A stretch of DNA of 64,000 nucleotides, from NCBI GenBank assembly GCA_016720115.1, contig JADJXT010000001.1:620001-684000 (forward strand). The letters run 5' to 3'. The first letter of the stretch is position 1. Each line of letters begins with the position of its first letter. This document shows positions 14,308-23,797 of the stretch, piece after piece. The translations under genes were made by a program, and so were the position numbers. Under the pieces are notes generated by a model, which made no database searches, was not told where the DNA came from, and saw only the letters and a program-made list of their open reading frames with translations. Origin of the DNA: Sphingomonadales bacterium. Its GTDB lineage: Bacteria > Pseudomonadota > Alphaproteobacteria > Sphingomonadales > Sphingomonadaceae.

Positions 14308-15477
14308 TCAAAGCCGCTCGATGATCGTGACGTTGGCCTGGCCGCCGCCTTCGCACATCGTCTGCAGGCCATATTTGCCGCCCCTGGCATCGAGCACACC
14401 GAGCAGGGTCGCCATCAGCTTGGTACCCGAAGCGCCGAGCGGGTGGCCCAAGGCAATCGCACCGCCATGGACGTTGAGGCGATCGTGCGACGCGCCGAGA
14501 TATTTCAACCAGGCGAGCGGAACCGGGGCAAAGGCTTCGTTGACTTCATAGGCGTCGATATCCTCGATCTTGATACCCGCCTTTTTCAGCGCCTTTTCGG
14601 TCGCGAACAGCGGTTCTTCAAGCATGATCACCGGATCACCTGCCGTCACTGAAATATGGTGGATGCGCGCGCGCGGGGTCAGGCCATGATCCTTCAGCGC
14701 CTGTTCCGAAACGATCAGCGCAGCCGATGCGCCGTCGCAGATTTGCGAGCTGCTGGCCGCGGTGATCGAGCCGCCTTCCTGCAACAGCTTCACGCCCGAA
14801 ATGCTCTCCAGCGTAGCATCGAAGCGGATGCCTTCGTCGACCAGATGCACTTCCTTGCCTTCGGGCGTTTCAACTTCGATGCCGACGACTTCATTTTTGA
14901 AATGGCCTGCTTCGGTTGCAGCCTTGGCGCGCTGGTGGCTGGCAAGCGCGAAGGCGTCGAGATCGTCCTTGGTGAAGCCGTGCTTCTTGACGATCATTTC
15001 GGCACCCGCAAACTGGCTGAACATGATGCCGGGGAATTTCTCTTCGAGGCGCGGCGATTTATAGTTGCCGAGGCCTTCCTTCATGAACAGGGTCGCGACC
15101 GAGCCCATCGGAACGCGGGTCATGCTTTCGATGCCGCTGGCGAGAACGATATCCTGCGTGCCCGACATCACCGCCTGTGCTGCAAACATCATCGCCTGCT
15201 GCGACGATCCGCACTGGCGGTCGATGGTGACGGCAGGGATGCTGTCGGGCAGTTTCGATGCGAGAACGGCATTGCGGCCAAGGTCCATCGTCTGCTGGCC
15301 ACCCTGCGAGACGCAGCCGGTGATGACATCGTCGATCGCGCTGGTGTCGAAATTGTTGCGGTCGGCAATTGCATCGAACACTGCGGCGCCCAGATCGACC
15401 GGGTGCACCCCGGCAAGCTTTCCACCGCGCCGCCCACCGGCGGTACGAACGGCATCGACAATATAGGCTGTGGCCAT
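14308..15477 (-). CDS. Acetyl-CoA C-acyltransferase (thiolase)
   Basis: A 389-residue degradative thiolase. The nucleophile is C89 in DRQCGSSQQA, GGAIALGHPLGASG carries the catalytic histidine, and CEGGGQANV the second cysteine near 375. It cleaves 3-ketoacyl-CoA to acetyl-CoA and a shortened acyl-CoA. It is first in the minus-strand cluster, with an AGGAG-type site (AAAGGAGTCCTGTC) before the ATG and the 22-bp dyad 19 bp upstream. Which acyl chain is used is not determined. Confidence 0.93.
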   Translation of the reverse strand: MATAYIVDAVRTAGGRRGGKLAGVHPVDLGAAVFDAIADRNNFDTSAIDDVITGCVSQGGQQTMDLGRNAVLASKLPDSIPAVTIDRQCGSSQQAMMFAAQAVMSGTQDIVLASGIESMTRVPMGSVATLFMKEGLGNYKSPRLEEKFPGIMFSQFAGAEMIVKKHGFTKDDLDAFALASHQRAKAATEAGHFKNEVVGIEVETPEGKEVHLVDEGIRFDATLESISGVKLLQEGGSITAASSSQICDGASAALIVSEQALKDHGLTPRARIHHISVTAGDPVIMLEEPLFATEKALKKAGIKIEDIDAYEVNEAFAPVPLAWLKYLGASHDRLNVHGGAIALGHPLGASGTKLMATLLGVLDARGGKYGLQTMCEGGGQANVTIIERL

Positions 15478-15495
15478 GACAGGACTCCTTTATGT

Positions 15496-15517
15496 GGTTT
15501 AATCGTGCGATTAAACC
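15496..15517. promoter_or_regulatory. Probable TetR operator in front of the thiolase gene
   Basis: Perfect 10-bp arms, GGTTTAATCG and CGATTAAACC, are separated by TG. The dyad lies 19-40 bp upstream of the thiolase ATG, in the expected promoter or leader. Its length, symmetry and spacing are as expected for a TetR dimer site, and a TetR gene ends this cluster. The pairing is inferred. Confidence 0.65.
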
Positions 15518-15573
15518 GAGTCATCCAAAGGGTCAATGGCAATAGCGCATATAGCTCTGCTTCTTCTGGATGT

Positions 15574-16500
15574 TCAGCCTTTCAACGCCGCAATCGCTGC
15601 TTTTGTCGTGCGCGAATAATTGCCCCAGCGATAGCGATAGGTTCCGATATAGTGCACAAATGCCGGGCTTTCCGGCATCGGTTCGTCCCAATGGTTGATA
15701 TAGCGATCATAGGGTAGCTGCACCGGATCGGGATCGTTCGCGACCACCCAGTTCGATGCCACCTGCTCGCTGCCCCATTGGCGCCAGGTCTGGCCGAGAC
15801 GTTCGTCCATTTCCTGCGAAAAGCGCGAGACGGTGGCGCGACCGTCATCGCTTCTGGCAAAGCCTGCAAAACCGGCGCATCCCCGGATGTACCGGCGGTT
15901 GTCGGCATCGGGCAGCGTCTTCATGGCAGCTTCGGCATGGGCCTGCACATGATCGGTTGTCGGCCCGTTTTCGTGGAAAATGCGCGAAATCTCCGCCGCG
16001 CTTTGATACCCGTGCTGCGCTTCGTCCAGACCGCCTGCCAGCGTGAAGCTGCGGTTGGAATCAATTGCGGCGGCAATTTCGGGAACCGGTCCGGTTGTAA
16101 CGGTGTCCGAATCAAGCTGGATGACGAAATGGTCGCTCCGCCGGTCGAGTATCGACAGCAAACGTTCCCAGCAATTATCGCGCGGGCAGGGTGACGTTTC
16201 GACATCGGTTTTCACGACGATTTCCGGATTGTCGCAGTGCTGTGCCAGCACGGCCTTGTCTTCTGCAGTCAGCGTCCCGTCGTCGAGCAGCACGATCTTC
16301 CCGCGCGGCAAATGGTGATGCAGGGATTTTACCGCGACCAGATAGGGCAGCAAGACCGCCGTGCCGATCATGGAGAACAGGATGACCCCATCGTCCTGTG
16401 CGACAATCGGCGGCGTATCCAATATGCCTTGCACGGCACGATCATGTGCCCATGCCCCCGCTTTCCGGCCAATTGCGGTTATGATTTCCATCAGGGTCAA
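15574..16500 (-). CDS. Glycosyltransferase-like protein (GT-A fold), function unknown
   Basis: A 308-residue soluble protein. FVIQLDSDTVTTGPVPEI resembles the DxD metal/nucleotide-sugar motif of GT-A glycosyltransferases, preceded by a plausible nucleotide-binding half (GKIVLLDDGTLTAEDKAV). The C-terminal FVHYIGTYRYRWGNYSR looks conserved. An AAGGA seven bases before the TTG at 16500 favours that start over the ATG at 16491. No sugar-synthesis genes adjoin it, and I cannot name an acceptor or donor. Confidence 0.6.
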   Translation of the reverse strand: MTLMEIITAIGRKAGAWAHDRAVQGILDTPPIVAQDDGVILFSMIGTAVLLPYLVAVKSLHHHLPRGKIVLLDDGTLTAEDKAVLAQHCDNPEIVVKTDVETSPCPRDNCWERLLSILDRRSDHFVIQLDSDTVTTGPVPEIAAAIDSNRSFTLAGGLDEAQHGYQSAAEISRIFHENGPTTDHVQAHAEAAMKTLPDADNRRYIRGCAGFAGFARSDDGRATVSRFSQEMDERLGQTWRQWGSEQVASNWVVANDPDPVQLPYDRYINHWDEPMPESPAFVHYIGTYRYRWGNYSRTTKAAIAALKG

Positions 16501-16542
16501 CCGTTATTCCTTGCGTGCAACCTCACGCCACTATCGGTTTCC

Positions 16543-17460
16543 TTAGGCGGACGCTATTTCGACATGATTAACGGTCGAAGGTTTTACACGCGCGGCAATC
16601 AGGCTGCCGCCGACGATCAGTGCGGTTCCGATCAGGGTGGTGGCAGTCACCGGCTCGTCAAAGAACAGCCAGCCGAACAGAACGGCCCAGACAAAGGCGG
16701 TATATTCGACGGGTATCAGGATCTGCGCCTCGGCGCGCGCATAGGCCCAACTCATCAGCAGCAGCGAGAAGATGGCGAGCGATGCGGCGGTCAACAGCAT
16801 CGACGCCTTGGCCGCGACCAAGGGTGCCAGAAACCAGGGCGCCGCCAGCGCCAGCACCGATGCGGTCAGGAGGTTCTGGAAAAAGGCGATCTCGAAGGGG
16901 CCCGCTGCCTGCGCCTGCTGGCGCGCGAGGATCAGATTATAGGCGAACAGAACGGCGGAAAAGAGCACCGCAAGCGCTCCCCACAAGGCATCGTTCGTAT
17001 AATGCCCACTGAATTTTCCATAGAGGATCACGCCTACCCCGGCCAGCCCGGCGACCGATGCCAGCATCGCCTCGCGCCCGATCCGTTCTCCCAGCAGGAT
17101 CGCGGCAAGATATAGCGCGATCACCGGGGCAATGAACGACAGTCCAATTGCTTCGGCCAATGGCAAGCGTGCTATCGCCCAGAAGAAGCTGACCGCCATC
17201 CCGGCCACGATGACGCTGCGCCACAGATGCAGGCGCAGATTGTCACGTGCTGGCCAGCCTTGGCCGGTTGCAATGAACAGCGCGCCTGCGATCAGCGTAC
17301 CGGCAAGATTGCGCCAGAGCACGGCATTATAGGCCCCTATGCTCAGCGACAGGTCTTTCATGGCGGCGTCCATCAGCGCAAAAGTGCCGACGCCCGCCGC
17401 GGCGACAGCAAAAGCAATGGCTGGGCTTGTGGGGCGCAAGGTTGACATTGGCTTGCGCAT
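16543..17460 (-). CDS. EamA/DMT family transporter
   Basis: About 305 residues with ten hydrophobic segments arranged as two EamA halves (FAVAAAGVGTFALMDAAMK... and WGALAVLFSAVLFAYNLIL...). These are drug/metabolite exporters or importers of the inner membrane; the substrate is unknown. The start could be 17460 (MRKPMSTLRP) or 17448 (MSTLRPTSP); no clear ribosome binding site separates them. It is divergent from the CBS-domain gene at 17520, with only about 60 bp between. Confidence 0.82.
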   Translation of the reverse strand: MRKPMSTLRPTSPAIAFAVAAAGVGTFALMDAAMKDLSLSIGAYNAVLWRNLAGTLIAGALFIATGQGWPARDNLRLHLWRSVIVAGMAVSFFWAIARLPLAEAIGLSFIAPVIALYLAAILLGERIGREAMLASVAGLAGVGVILYGKFSGHYTNDALWGALAVLFSAVLFAYNLILARQQAQAAGPFEIAFFQNLLTASVLALAAPWFLAPLVAAKASMLLTAASLAIFSLLLMSWAYARAEAQILIPVEYTAFVWAVLFGWLFFDEPVTATTLIGTALIVGGSLIAARVKPSTVNHVEIASA

Positions 17461-17519
17461 AGGCACTGCCATGGGTCTTGCCAAGGGTGGCGGGCGCACA
17501 CTATGTGCGGGGCAACACC

Positions 17520-18833
17520 ATGGACCTCGACCCATTCCCCTGGCTTGACGCGTTGATCATTCTCGCGCTGATCGCCCTTAACGGCGTGTTCGCGATGTCC
17601 GAACTGGCCATTGTATCTTCCCGCCCTGCGCGGTTGCAGGCGATGGCGGATGGCGGCAGCAGCGGTGCTGCCGCTGCGCTCCACCTGTCAAAAGACCCGG
17701 GCCGGTTCCTGTCGACTGTGCAGATCGGCATCACCCTTATCGGCATCATCGCGGGCGCTTATTCAGGCGCGAGCCTCGGTGGGCCAACCGGTGAGCGCAT
17801 CGCCATGCTGGGCCTGTTCAACGAGAAATGGTCCATGAATATTGGATTTGGATTGGTTATCGGCGCGACGACCTATGCTTCGCTGGTGGTGGGTGAGCTT
17901 GTTCCCAAGCAGTTCGCGCTGGTGGCGCCCGAACGGATAGCTGCGCTGGTTGCACGCCCGATGGAATGGCTGGCCCGGATTGCCGCCCCTTTTGTCTGGC
18001 TGCTCGACAAATCGAGCGCGCTCATTTTCAAGCTTTTCGGTCTCGACCGTGACAATCGCGATGCGCTGACCACCGAAGAGTTGAAGGTCGTTTTTACCGA
18101 GGCGACACATGCCGGGCTCATCGAAGAACATGAGCATAAGGTGATTTCCGGCGTTGTCCGGTTGGCAGACCGGCCGGTGCGCGAAGTGATGACGCCGCGC
18201 ACCGAGGTTGACACCATATCCGCCGACGCCAGTACCGAAACGATCCGCGACCGGTTGCTCCATTCGCCACACACCCGTTTGCCGGTGATGGGTGAAAGCG
18301 TCGACGACATTATCGGCGTGGTGCAGGCGCGCGACATCGTTGCCGCACAGATCGAAGGCCGTCCGCTCGACCTCAGGGCGATGATGCGCAAGGCCGAAAT
18401 TGTCCCGGACCAGCTGGACGCAATGGATGCACTCGAAATCCTGCGCAGGTCCGAAGTGCCGATGTTGCTGGTGCACGACGAATATGGCCATTTCGAAGGC
18501 ATTGTAACGCCCAATGACCTGCTGGCCGCAATCGCGGGCGAATTTGCATCGGATCAGGAACAGGGCAGCGCCGCAGATATTGTTGCCCTCGATGATGGCT
18601 CGCTGCTGCTCGATGGCGGGATGTCGGCGGACACGATGGCGCAGGCGCTCGACATTCAGCTGCCCGACGATCGCGACTATGCGACCGCTGCGGGCCATGT
18701 CTTGCATGTGCTGCGGCACTTGCCCAGCGAAGGGGAGAGCTTCGCCTATTCGGGCTGGCATTTCGAAGTCGTCGACATGGATGGGCGCAAGATCGATAAA
18801 TTGCGTGTTCGCCGCATCGAAGATGGGGAATAG
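17520..18833 (+). CDS. CNNM/CorC-type membrane protein with CBS pair (hemolysin family)
   Basis: 437 residues: an N-terminal DUF21/CNNM membrane domain (about 1-190, with LNGVFAMSELAIVSSRPARL and VVGELVPKQFAL), a CBS pair (about 205-330, VREVMTPRTEVDTI and LLVHDEYGHFEGIVTPNDLL), and a C-terminal CorC_HlyC domain (YATAAGHVLHVLRHLPSEGE...). Members take part in magnesium/cobalt handling. The ATG at 17520 starts exactly at the membrane domain; the upstream frame from 17478 overlaps the divergent promoter. Confidence 0.88.
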   Translation: MDLDPFPWLDALIILALIALNGVFAMSELAIVSSRPARLQAMADGGSSGAAAALHLSKDPGRFLSTVQIGITLIGIIAGAYSGASLGGPTGERIAMLGLFNEKWSMNIGFGLVIGATTYASLVVGELVPKQFALVAPERIAALVARPMEWLARIAAPFVWLLDKSSALIFKLFGLDRDNRDALTTEELKVVFTEATHAGLIEEHEHKVISGVVRLADRPVREVMTPRTEVDTISADASTETIRDRLLHSPHTRLPVMGESVDDIIGVVQARDIVAAQIEGRPLDLRAMMRKAEIVPDQLDAMDALEILRRSEVPMLLVHDEYGHFEGIVTPNDLLAAIAGEFASDQEQGSAADIVALDDGSLLLDGGMSADTMAQALDIQLPDDRDYATAAGHVLHVLRHLPSEGESFAYSGWHFEVVDMDGRKIDKLRVRRIEDGE

Positions 18834-18986
18834 CGACGTCCATTAATGTTAGCGGCGTCAGCCAGAGTTGTCGTTGGCCCGTTTGTCGAAAAGCTGTTTA
18901 CCTGCATTGGATTCGCTGCTTGCGGCGCTATATCTGCCCTATTCGCCTGAAAAGGGCGCCCAAGTTTTCCCTGGGGGAGCAAATAA

Positions 18987-21854
18987 ATGATCCGCAAACT
19001 GACCCTGGCCCTTGCCGTATCAAGCATCGCCTTGTCGAGCGGTGCGATGGCCAAGACCGCACCGGCGCCTGTCGCCGATCTCGTCAAGACGGTCGACATT
19101 CCGTACGAAAAATTCACGCTCGATAACGGTTTGACCGTTTTGGTCCATGAGGACCGCAAGGCGCCGGTGGTCGCGGTTTCGATCTGGTATGGCGTGGGCT
19201 CCAAGCATGAGCCAAAGGGCCAGACCGGTTTTGCCCACCTGTTCGAACATATCATGTTCAACGGCAGTGAAAATGCGCCCGGCGACTATTTTCAGTACAC
19301 CAAGCAGATTGGCGCAACCGATCTGAACGGAACAACCTGGCTCGATCGCACCAACTATTTCCAGACGGTGCCGACCAGCGCGCTCGAATCTGCGCTGTTC
19401 CTCGAAAGCGACCGGATGGGACACCTTCTCGGCGGGTTGAGCGAAGAGTCGGTGAAGAACCAGATTGGCGTGGTTTCGAACGAAAAGCGTCAGGGCGACA
19501 ACCAGCCTTTCGGCCTTGTCGATTACAAGCGTTCGGAAACCCTGTTTCCGGTCGGCCACCCCTATCACCACGACACCATCGGCAGCCTTGAGGATCTTGC
19601 GGCGGCAAAGCTGGATGACTTCAAAAAGTGGTTCAAGGACTATTATGGTCCGAACAATTCGGTACTGGTGCTTGCGGGGGATCTGAACGCTGCACAGGCA
19701 AAGCCGCTGGTGGAAAAATGGTTTGGGGACATTGCCCGCGGCCGCGACGTGCCGCCGGTGAATGCTCCTGTCACCACGCTGGAAAAGCCGGTGCGCATCG
19801 ATATGCAGGACAAGGTTCCGACCACGCGCATTTACCGCCATTGGGTCGTGCCGGGCCTCGCCGATCCTGAATTTACAGCCTTGCGTGCAGGCGCTTCGGT
19901 GCTTGGCGGGCTTGCCAGTTCGCGCCTTGATAACAAGCTGGTGCGCGAAGAGCAGAGCGCGGTTGCCGTATCTTCTTTCGTGCTGCCATTTGTGCATTCC
20001 AGCCTGTTCTGGATTCAGGCTGACGTGAAGCCGGGCGGCGATGCCGATGCCGTGGCAAAGCGCCTCGACGAAATCATGGCGGACTTCATTGCCAAGGGCC
20101 CGACTGCCGATGAGGTGCAGCGTGTGGCCGCCAGCGATGCGGCCGATCGTATCGACGGGTTGGAGCAAATTGGCGGCTTCGACGGAAAGGCGAGCGCCCT
20201 GGCGCAGGGCCAGCTCTATGCTGGCGATCCGGCTTATTACAAGACCGAACTGGAACGTCTCGCAGCGCTCAAGCCCGAAACCGTGCAGGCAGCGATGCAG
20301 AAATGGCTGACCCGGCCCGTTCTTGAAATTCGCGTCACACCGGGCGAACGCGAAGCCTATAAAGAAGTTCCGGCAGGCGGCGGTTCGCGCACCGGCACGC
20401 TTTCGTCTCCGGCCTATTACATCGCGCCCGGTGCAGATGCCCCCGAAGCAACAGCCTTTGCCGCTGACCGCAGCCAGATGCCTGCACCCGGAGCAACCCC
20501 GGCGCTGGATTTTCCAACCGTTGAAACCGGCAAGCTTAAGAACGGCATCAAGGTTCATTTTGCGCGCCGCAATGCAGTGCCAGCCGTTCGTATCGCGGTC
20601 AGCTTCGATGCTGGTTATGCTGCCGATCCGCTCGACAAACGCGGCGTATCGAACATCATGGGCAATCTGCTTCCCGAAGGCACACTGACACTGAACGCGA
20701 CCCAGCTGGCTGAGACCGAAGAGCGGCTGGGCGCCGACATCAATATCGGATCGACGCAGGACCGCACTGTGGCAACTTTGCGTGCGGTGAAGCCCAATCT
20801 TGCAGCGTCAATCGACTTGCTGGCCGACGTTATCAAGAACCCGGCATTTGCCGAAAAGGATCTGGAGCGGGTTCGCGTCCAGCAACTCACCCGCATTTCC
20901 GGTGAGAAGAACCAGCCGCAGGGTCTGGCGTTGCGCGCCCTTCCCGAGCTGATTTACGGCAAGGCGCACCCTTATGGCGGGCCGCAAACCGGCACTGGCG
21001 ACGAAGACGCTGTTCGCAAGCTTACCCGCGACGATGTCGTTTCGTTCCACCAGAGCTGGGTCCATCCCGCCAAGGCCGAAATCTTCGTTGTCGGCGATAC
21101 CAGCCTCAAGGAAGTCACCAAACTGCTCAACAAGCAGTTCGGCAAATGGAAACCCAAGGCCAAGGCGGCGTCTGCAAAGAATTTTGCAGCAGCGCTTCCC
21201 GAAGCCAGGTCGCGTGTCGTGTTGATCGACCGCCCGAATTCGCCGCAATCGTTCATCCTTGGCGGTGAAGTGCTCGACGCAAAGGGCAGTGACGATCTGG
21301 TCGCGCTGCGCGCCGCGAACGAGATTTTTGGTGGCGACTTTACGTCGCGGATCAACATGGACCTGCGCGAAACCAAGGGTTGGTCCTACGGCGTGCGGTC
21401 GCAGGTCGGCGGCACCGAAGATCGCATACCCTTCATGGTGATGGCCCCCGTGCAGACCAACCAGACCGGTCCCTCGCTGAAGGTGCTGATCGATCACGCC
21501 AAGGATGTTGTCGGCGCCAAGCCGATTACCACGGCGGAACGCGACGTGACCGTGACCAGCAACACGCTCGAACTTCCGGGCAGCTATGAGCAATCGGTCG
21601 CTGTACTCGGCCAGATGCGCGCCGATGCGCTGTTCAAACGCCCGTTTGACTATGCCGAAAAACTTGCCGGAAAATATGGTGCGCTGACGGCAGAGGGTTT
21701 GACCGCCGAATTCAAATCCAGGGTCGATATCGACAAAATGGCATGGGTCATCGTCGGCGATGCCGCCAAGGTAAAGCCGCAGCTTGAAGCTCTTGGATTG
21801 CCGGTTGAAATGCAGGGTGAAGCTGCTAAGCCTACTGACACCAATGCAAATTAA
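18987..21854 (+). CDS. M16 family zinc metallopeptidase, two-domain
   Basis: A 955-residue exported protein with a signal peptide (LALAVSSIALSSGAMAK). The first M16 half carries the inverted zinc motif in FAHLFEHIMF (HxxEH, near 83-87) with a downstream glutamate in ALESALFLESDRM. The second half, from about residue 510, lacks HxxEH (RGVSNIMGNLLPEG at the equivalent place) and should be structural, so one chain contains an active and an inactive partner. Such proteins degrade peptides in the periplasm. GGGGGAGC precedes the ATG. Confidence 0.9.
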   Translation: MIRKLTLALAVSSIALSSGAMAKTAPAPVADLVKTVDIPYEKFTLDNGLTVLVHEDRKAPVVAVSIWYGVGSKHEPKGQTGFAHLFEHIMFNGSENAPGDYFQYTKQIGATDLNGTTWLDRTNYFQTVPTSALESALFLESDRMGHLLGGLSEESVKNQIGVVSNEKRQGDNQPFGLVDYKRSETLFPVGHPYHHDTIGSLEDLAAAKLDDFKKWFKDYYGPNNSVLVLAGDLNAAQAKPLVEKWFGDIARGRDVPPVNAPVTTLEKPVRIDMQDKVPTTRIYRHWVVPGLADPEFTALRAGASVLGGLASSRLDNKLVREEQSAVAVSSFVLPFVHSSLFWIQADVKPGGDADAVAKRLDEIMADFIAKGPTADEVQRVAASDAADRIDGLEQIGGFDGKASALAQGQLYAGDPAYYKTELERLAALKPETVQAAMQKWLTRPVLEIRVTPGEREAYKEVPAGGGSRTGTLSSPAYYIAPGADAPEATAFAADRSQMPAPGATPALDFPTVETGKLKNGIKVHFARRNAVPAVRIAVSFDAGYAADPLDKRGVSNIMGNLLPEGTLTLNATQLAETEERLGADINIGSTQDRTVATLRAVKPNLAASIDLLADVIKNPAFAEKDLERVRVQQLTRISGEKNQPQGLALRALPELIYGKAHPYGGPQTGTGDEDAVRKLTRDDVVSFHQSWVHPAKAEIFVVGDTSLKEVTKLLNKQFGKWKPKAKAASAKNFAAALPEARSRVVLIDRPNSPQSFILGGEVLDAKGSDDLVALRAANEIFGGDFTSRINMDLRETKGWSYGVRSQVGGTEDRIPFMVMAPVQTNQTGPSLKVLIDHAKDVVGAKPITTAERDVTVTSNTLELPGSYEQSVAVLGQMRADALFKRPFDYAEKLAGKYGALTAEGLTAEFKSRVDIDKMAWVIVGDAAKVKPQLEALGLPVEMQGEAAKPTDTNAN

Positions 21855-21880
21855 CCCCAGAATCTAAGAGGAGAAGAAGA

Positions 21881-22183
21881 ATGGCAGCAGTTGACGGCGA
21901 TTGGGATGTGACCGTGAAAAGCCCGATGGGTGATCAGAAGTCGGTTCTCACCATCAACAGCAGTGGCGACAGCTTTACCGGTAAAATGGCCGGCAGCCTG
22001 GGTTCAATGGACATTGCCAATGGCAGCGTCGATGGCAACACGCTGAGCTGGAAGATGGACATGACCGTTCCGATGCCGATGACGCTTGATTGCACCGCCA
22101 CTGTCGATGGCGACAGCATCACCGGTGAAGTCAAGGCAGGTGCTTTCGGTTCGATGCCGGTTTCGGGTACGCGCAAGGCTTAA
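21881..22183 (+). CDS. Small conserved beta-rich protein, unknown function
   Basis: 100 residues without signal peptide, composed of alternating short strands (WDVTVKSPMGDQKSVLTI, DSFTGKMAGSLGSMDIANG, DSITGEVKAGAFGSMPVSG) that look like a small barrel or lipocalin-like sheet. A strong AGGAGAAGAAG ribosome binding site and a terminator directly after the gene support expression. It follows the M16 gene by 26 bp. The family is known from similar proteins in sphingomonads, but no role is established to my knowledge. Confidence 0.7.
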   Translation: MAAVDGDWDVTVKSPMGDQKSVLTINSSGDSFTGKMAGSLGSMDIANGSVDGNTLSWKMDMTVPMPMTLDCTATVDGDSITGEVKAGAFGSMPVSGTRKA

Positions 22184-22210
22184 ACCCCGCAAGATTTGCG
22201 AACTTGGCCA

Positions 22211-22245
22211 GGCCGCTCCCCTTTCGGGTGAGCGGCCTTGTCGTT
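22211..22245 (+). terminator. Rho-independent terminator
   Basis: GGCCGCTC (22211-22218) pairs with GAGCGGCC (22230-22237), extended inside by CCC/GGG around a TTTC loop, then TTGTCGTTT. It is 27 bp downstream of the small beta-rich protein and ends the M16 operon. Confidence 0.8.
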
Positions 22246-22303
22246 TCCGGATGCTGTGCGTAAGACTTTGGCTCGCCGATTCTCATAGGCTGAAGGGAAT
22301 AGA

Positions 22304-22858
22304 ATGAGCCAGCTTGCCTCTCCCTCCCAATTACGGATGTCCTTGTTGCGATGGGCCCTGTTCGTCGTCCCGACGATCATGCTGCTCGGTTTCCTCTCGG
22401 GCACGGTTTCGGGTTCGGGCGAAGGCAATCCCTGGTTTGCCGAACTGGTCAAGCCCGATGCGCAACCTCCCGGATGGGCCTTTGGCCTCGTCTGGCCGAT
22501 ATTATACCTCTTGATGGGCATAGCCTTTTCGATGATCCTGAATGCACGCGGTGCGCGTATGCGCGGTATTGCCGTCGGTCTGTTCGCAGTCCAGTTGGCC
22601 CTCAATCTTTACTGGTCGCCGCTGTTTTTCGGGCAACATCAGGTGACGGCCGCCTTTTACCTCCTGCTTGCGATATGGGCGGCTGCTTTTGCAACGACGC
22701 TGGTGTTTGGGCGCGTTCGCCCCGTTGCTGCATGGCTGATGGTTCCCTATCTTGCCTGGCTCAGCTTTGCCGCGATCCTCAATTACCAGATCGACCGATT
22801 GAACCCCGATGCAGAGCGCCTATATGTTCCTGCAGCAACTTCCGAAATCGGAGCCTGA
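22304..22858 (+). CDS. tspO: TspO/MBR family protein
   Basis: A 184-residue membrane protein with five hydrophobic segments. The family pattern is visible in NPWFAELVKPDAQPPGWAFG, VWPILYLLMGIAF, QLALNLYWSPLFF and VPYLAWLSFAAILNYQI. TspO proteins bind tetrapyrroles and cholesterol-like molecules and modulate stress or pigment regulation. The gene is 3 bp ahead of the UbiK-like gene, so the two are probably co-transcribed. Confidence 0.92.
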   Translation: MSQLASPSQLRMSLLRWALFVVPTIMLLGFLSGTVSGSGEGNPWFAELVKPDAQPPGWAFGLVWPILYLLMGIAFSMILNARGARMRGIAVGLFAVQLALNLYWSPLFFGQHQVTAAFYLLLAIWAAAFATTLVFGRVRPVAAWLMVPYLAWLSFAAILNYQIDRLNPDAERLYVPAATSEIGA

Positions 22859-22861
22859 GCC

Positions 22862-23161
22862 ATGCAGAGTGACAAGCGCATTTTTGACGATCTTTCCAAA
22901 TTCCTGAACGGTGTCGCAGGCACGGTTGCCGGAATGGGGCGTGAAGCCGAAGCAGGATTTCGCGAACGCACCCGCGAATGGGTCGCAGGCATGGACCTTG
23001 TCAGCCGCGAAGAATTCGACGCGGTGAAGCAGATGGCGGCAACGGCACGTGCCGAAGCCGAGGAGTTGAAGGCAAGGGTCGCGGCGCTTGAAGCTGCTGC
23101 GGGCAAAGCCAAGACGGCGGCGAAACCGGCGGCGAAGCCAAAGGCAGCACCCAGGAAATAA
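22862..23161 (+). CDS. ubiK: UbiK-like accessory factor (BMFP family)
   Basis: A 99-residue helical protein: an amphipathic N-terminal helix (FDDLSKFLNGVAGTVAGM), the VSREEFDAVKQMAATAR coiled coil with its conserved EEFD, and an Ala/Lys/Pro-rich tail. The BMFP/YqiC family binds membranes and supports the ubiquinone biosynthesis complex under aerobic conditions. Its location 3 bp after tspO is not obviously related to that task. The tail composition (AKTAAKPAAKPKAAP) is low-complexity. Confidence 0.82.
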   Translation: MQSDKRIFDDLSKFLNGVAGTVAGMGREAEAGFRERTREWVAGMDLVSREEFDAVKQMAATARAEAEELKARVAALEAAAGKAKTAAKPAAKPKAAPRK

Positions 23162-23281
23162 AGGGCTTGGCGCCCTTATCCACATATGTCCCACAGACTA
23201 ATGCACCTTGTGGTGCATAGGCTGTTGCGCGCGAGTCCGCCGACAGGCATTTACCGCATATAATAATGCGACAGGGCCGCG

Positions 23282-23794
23282 ATGCGCAATCAGGACGAAG
23301 ATTTTACCGAGTTCGAGCGCGAAGAGACTGCGCCATTGGACATGCTCGCCGCGCTTTTCGAAGCGCGTGGATGGGATTTTGAGCCTGTCAGCGATGAAGA
23401 AGTCAACGCCGAATTCAAGGGCAGTTGGACCAGCTATCAGATCAGGGCGATCTGGCGCGAGGAAGACAATGCGCTGCAATTGCTCGTAATGCCCGATGTC
23501 ACCGTGCCCAGCGACAAGCGCGACGATGTCTACAAGGCGCTGGGTCTGATCAACGAACAACTCTGGATCGGGCATTTCGATCTCTGGTCGTCCAATGGCA
23601 TGCTGCTTTTCCGGCACGGCAGCCTGCTGCCGCCCAACGGGCTGCTGGGTGTCGATCAGGCGCAGACGATCATCGATGTCGCACTGGACGAATGCGAGCG
23701 TTTTTACCCAGTGTTCCAGTTCATCATTTGGGGCGGCAAATCGCCCGAGGACGCGATTACCGCCGCGCTGGTGGAGACGCACGGCGAGGCGTGA
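23282..23794 (+). CDS. YbjN domain-containing protein
   Basis: 170 residues matching the YbjN / type III chaperone-like fold: LDMLAALFEARGWDFEP near the N-terminus, a central SDKRDDVYKALGLINEQLWIGHFDLW, and FRHGSLLPPNGLLG. Proteins of this family are cytosolic and influence stress and motility phenotypes in enterobacteria; a biochemical role is unclear. The ATG at 23282 has only a weak upstream site. It converges on the thioesterase pair, with 3 bp between stops. Confidence 0.85.
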   Translation: MRNQDEDFTEFEREETAPLDMLAALFEARGWDFEPVSDEEVNAEFKGSWTSYQIRAIWREEDNALQLLVMPDVTVPSDKRDDVYKALGLINEQLWIGHFDLWSSNGMLLFRHGSLLPPNGLLGVDQAQTIIDVALDECERFYPVFQFIIWGGKSPEDAITAALVETHGEA

Positions 23795-23797
23795 GCC

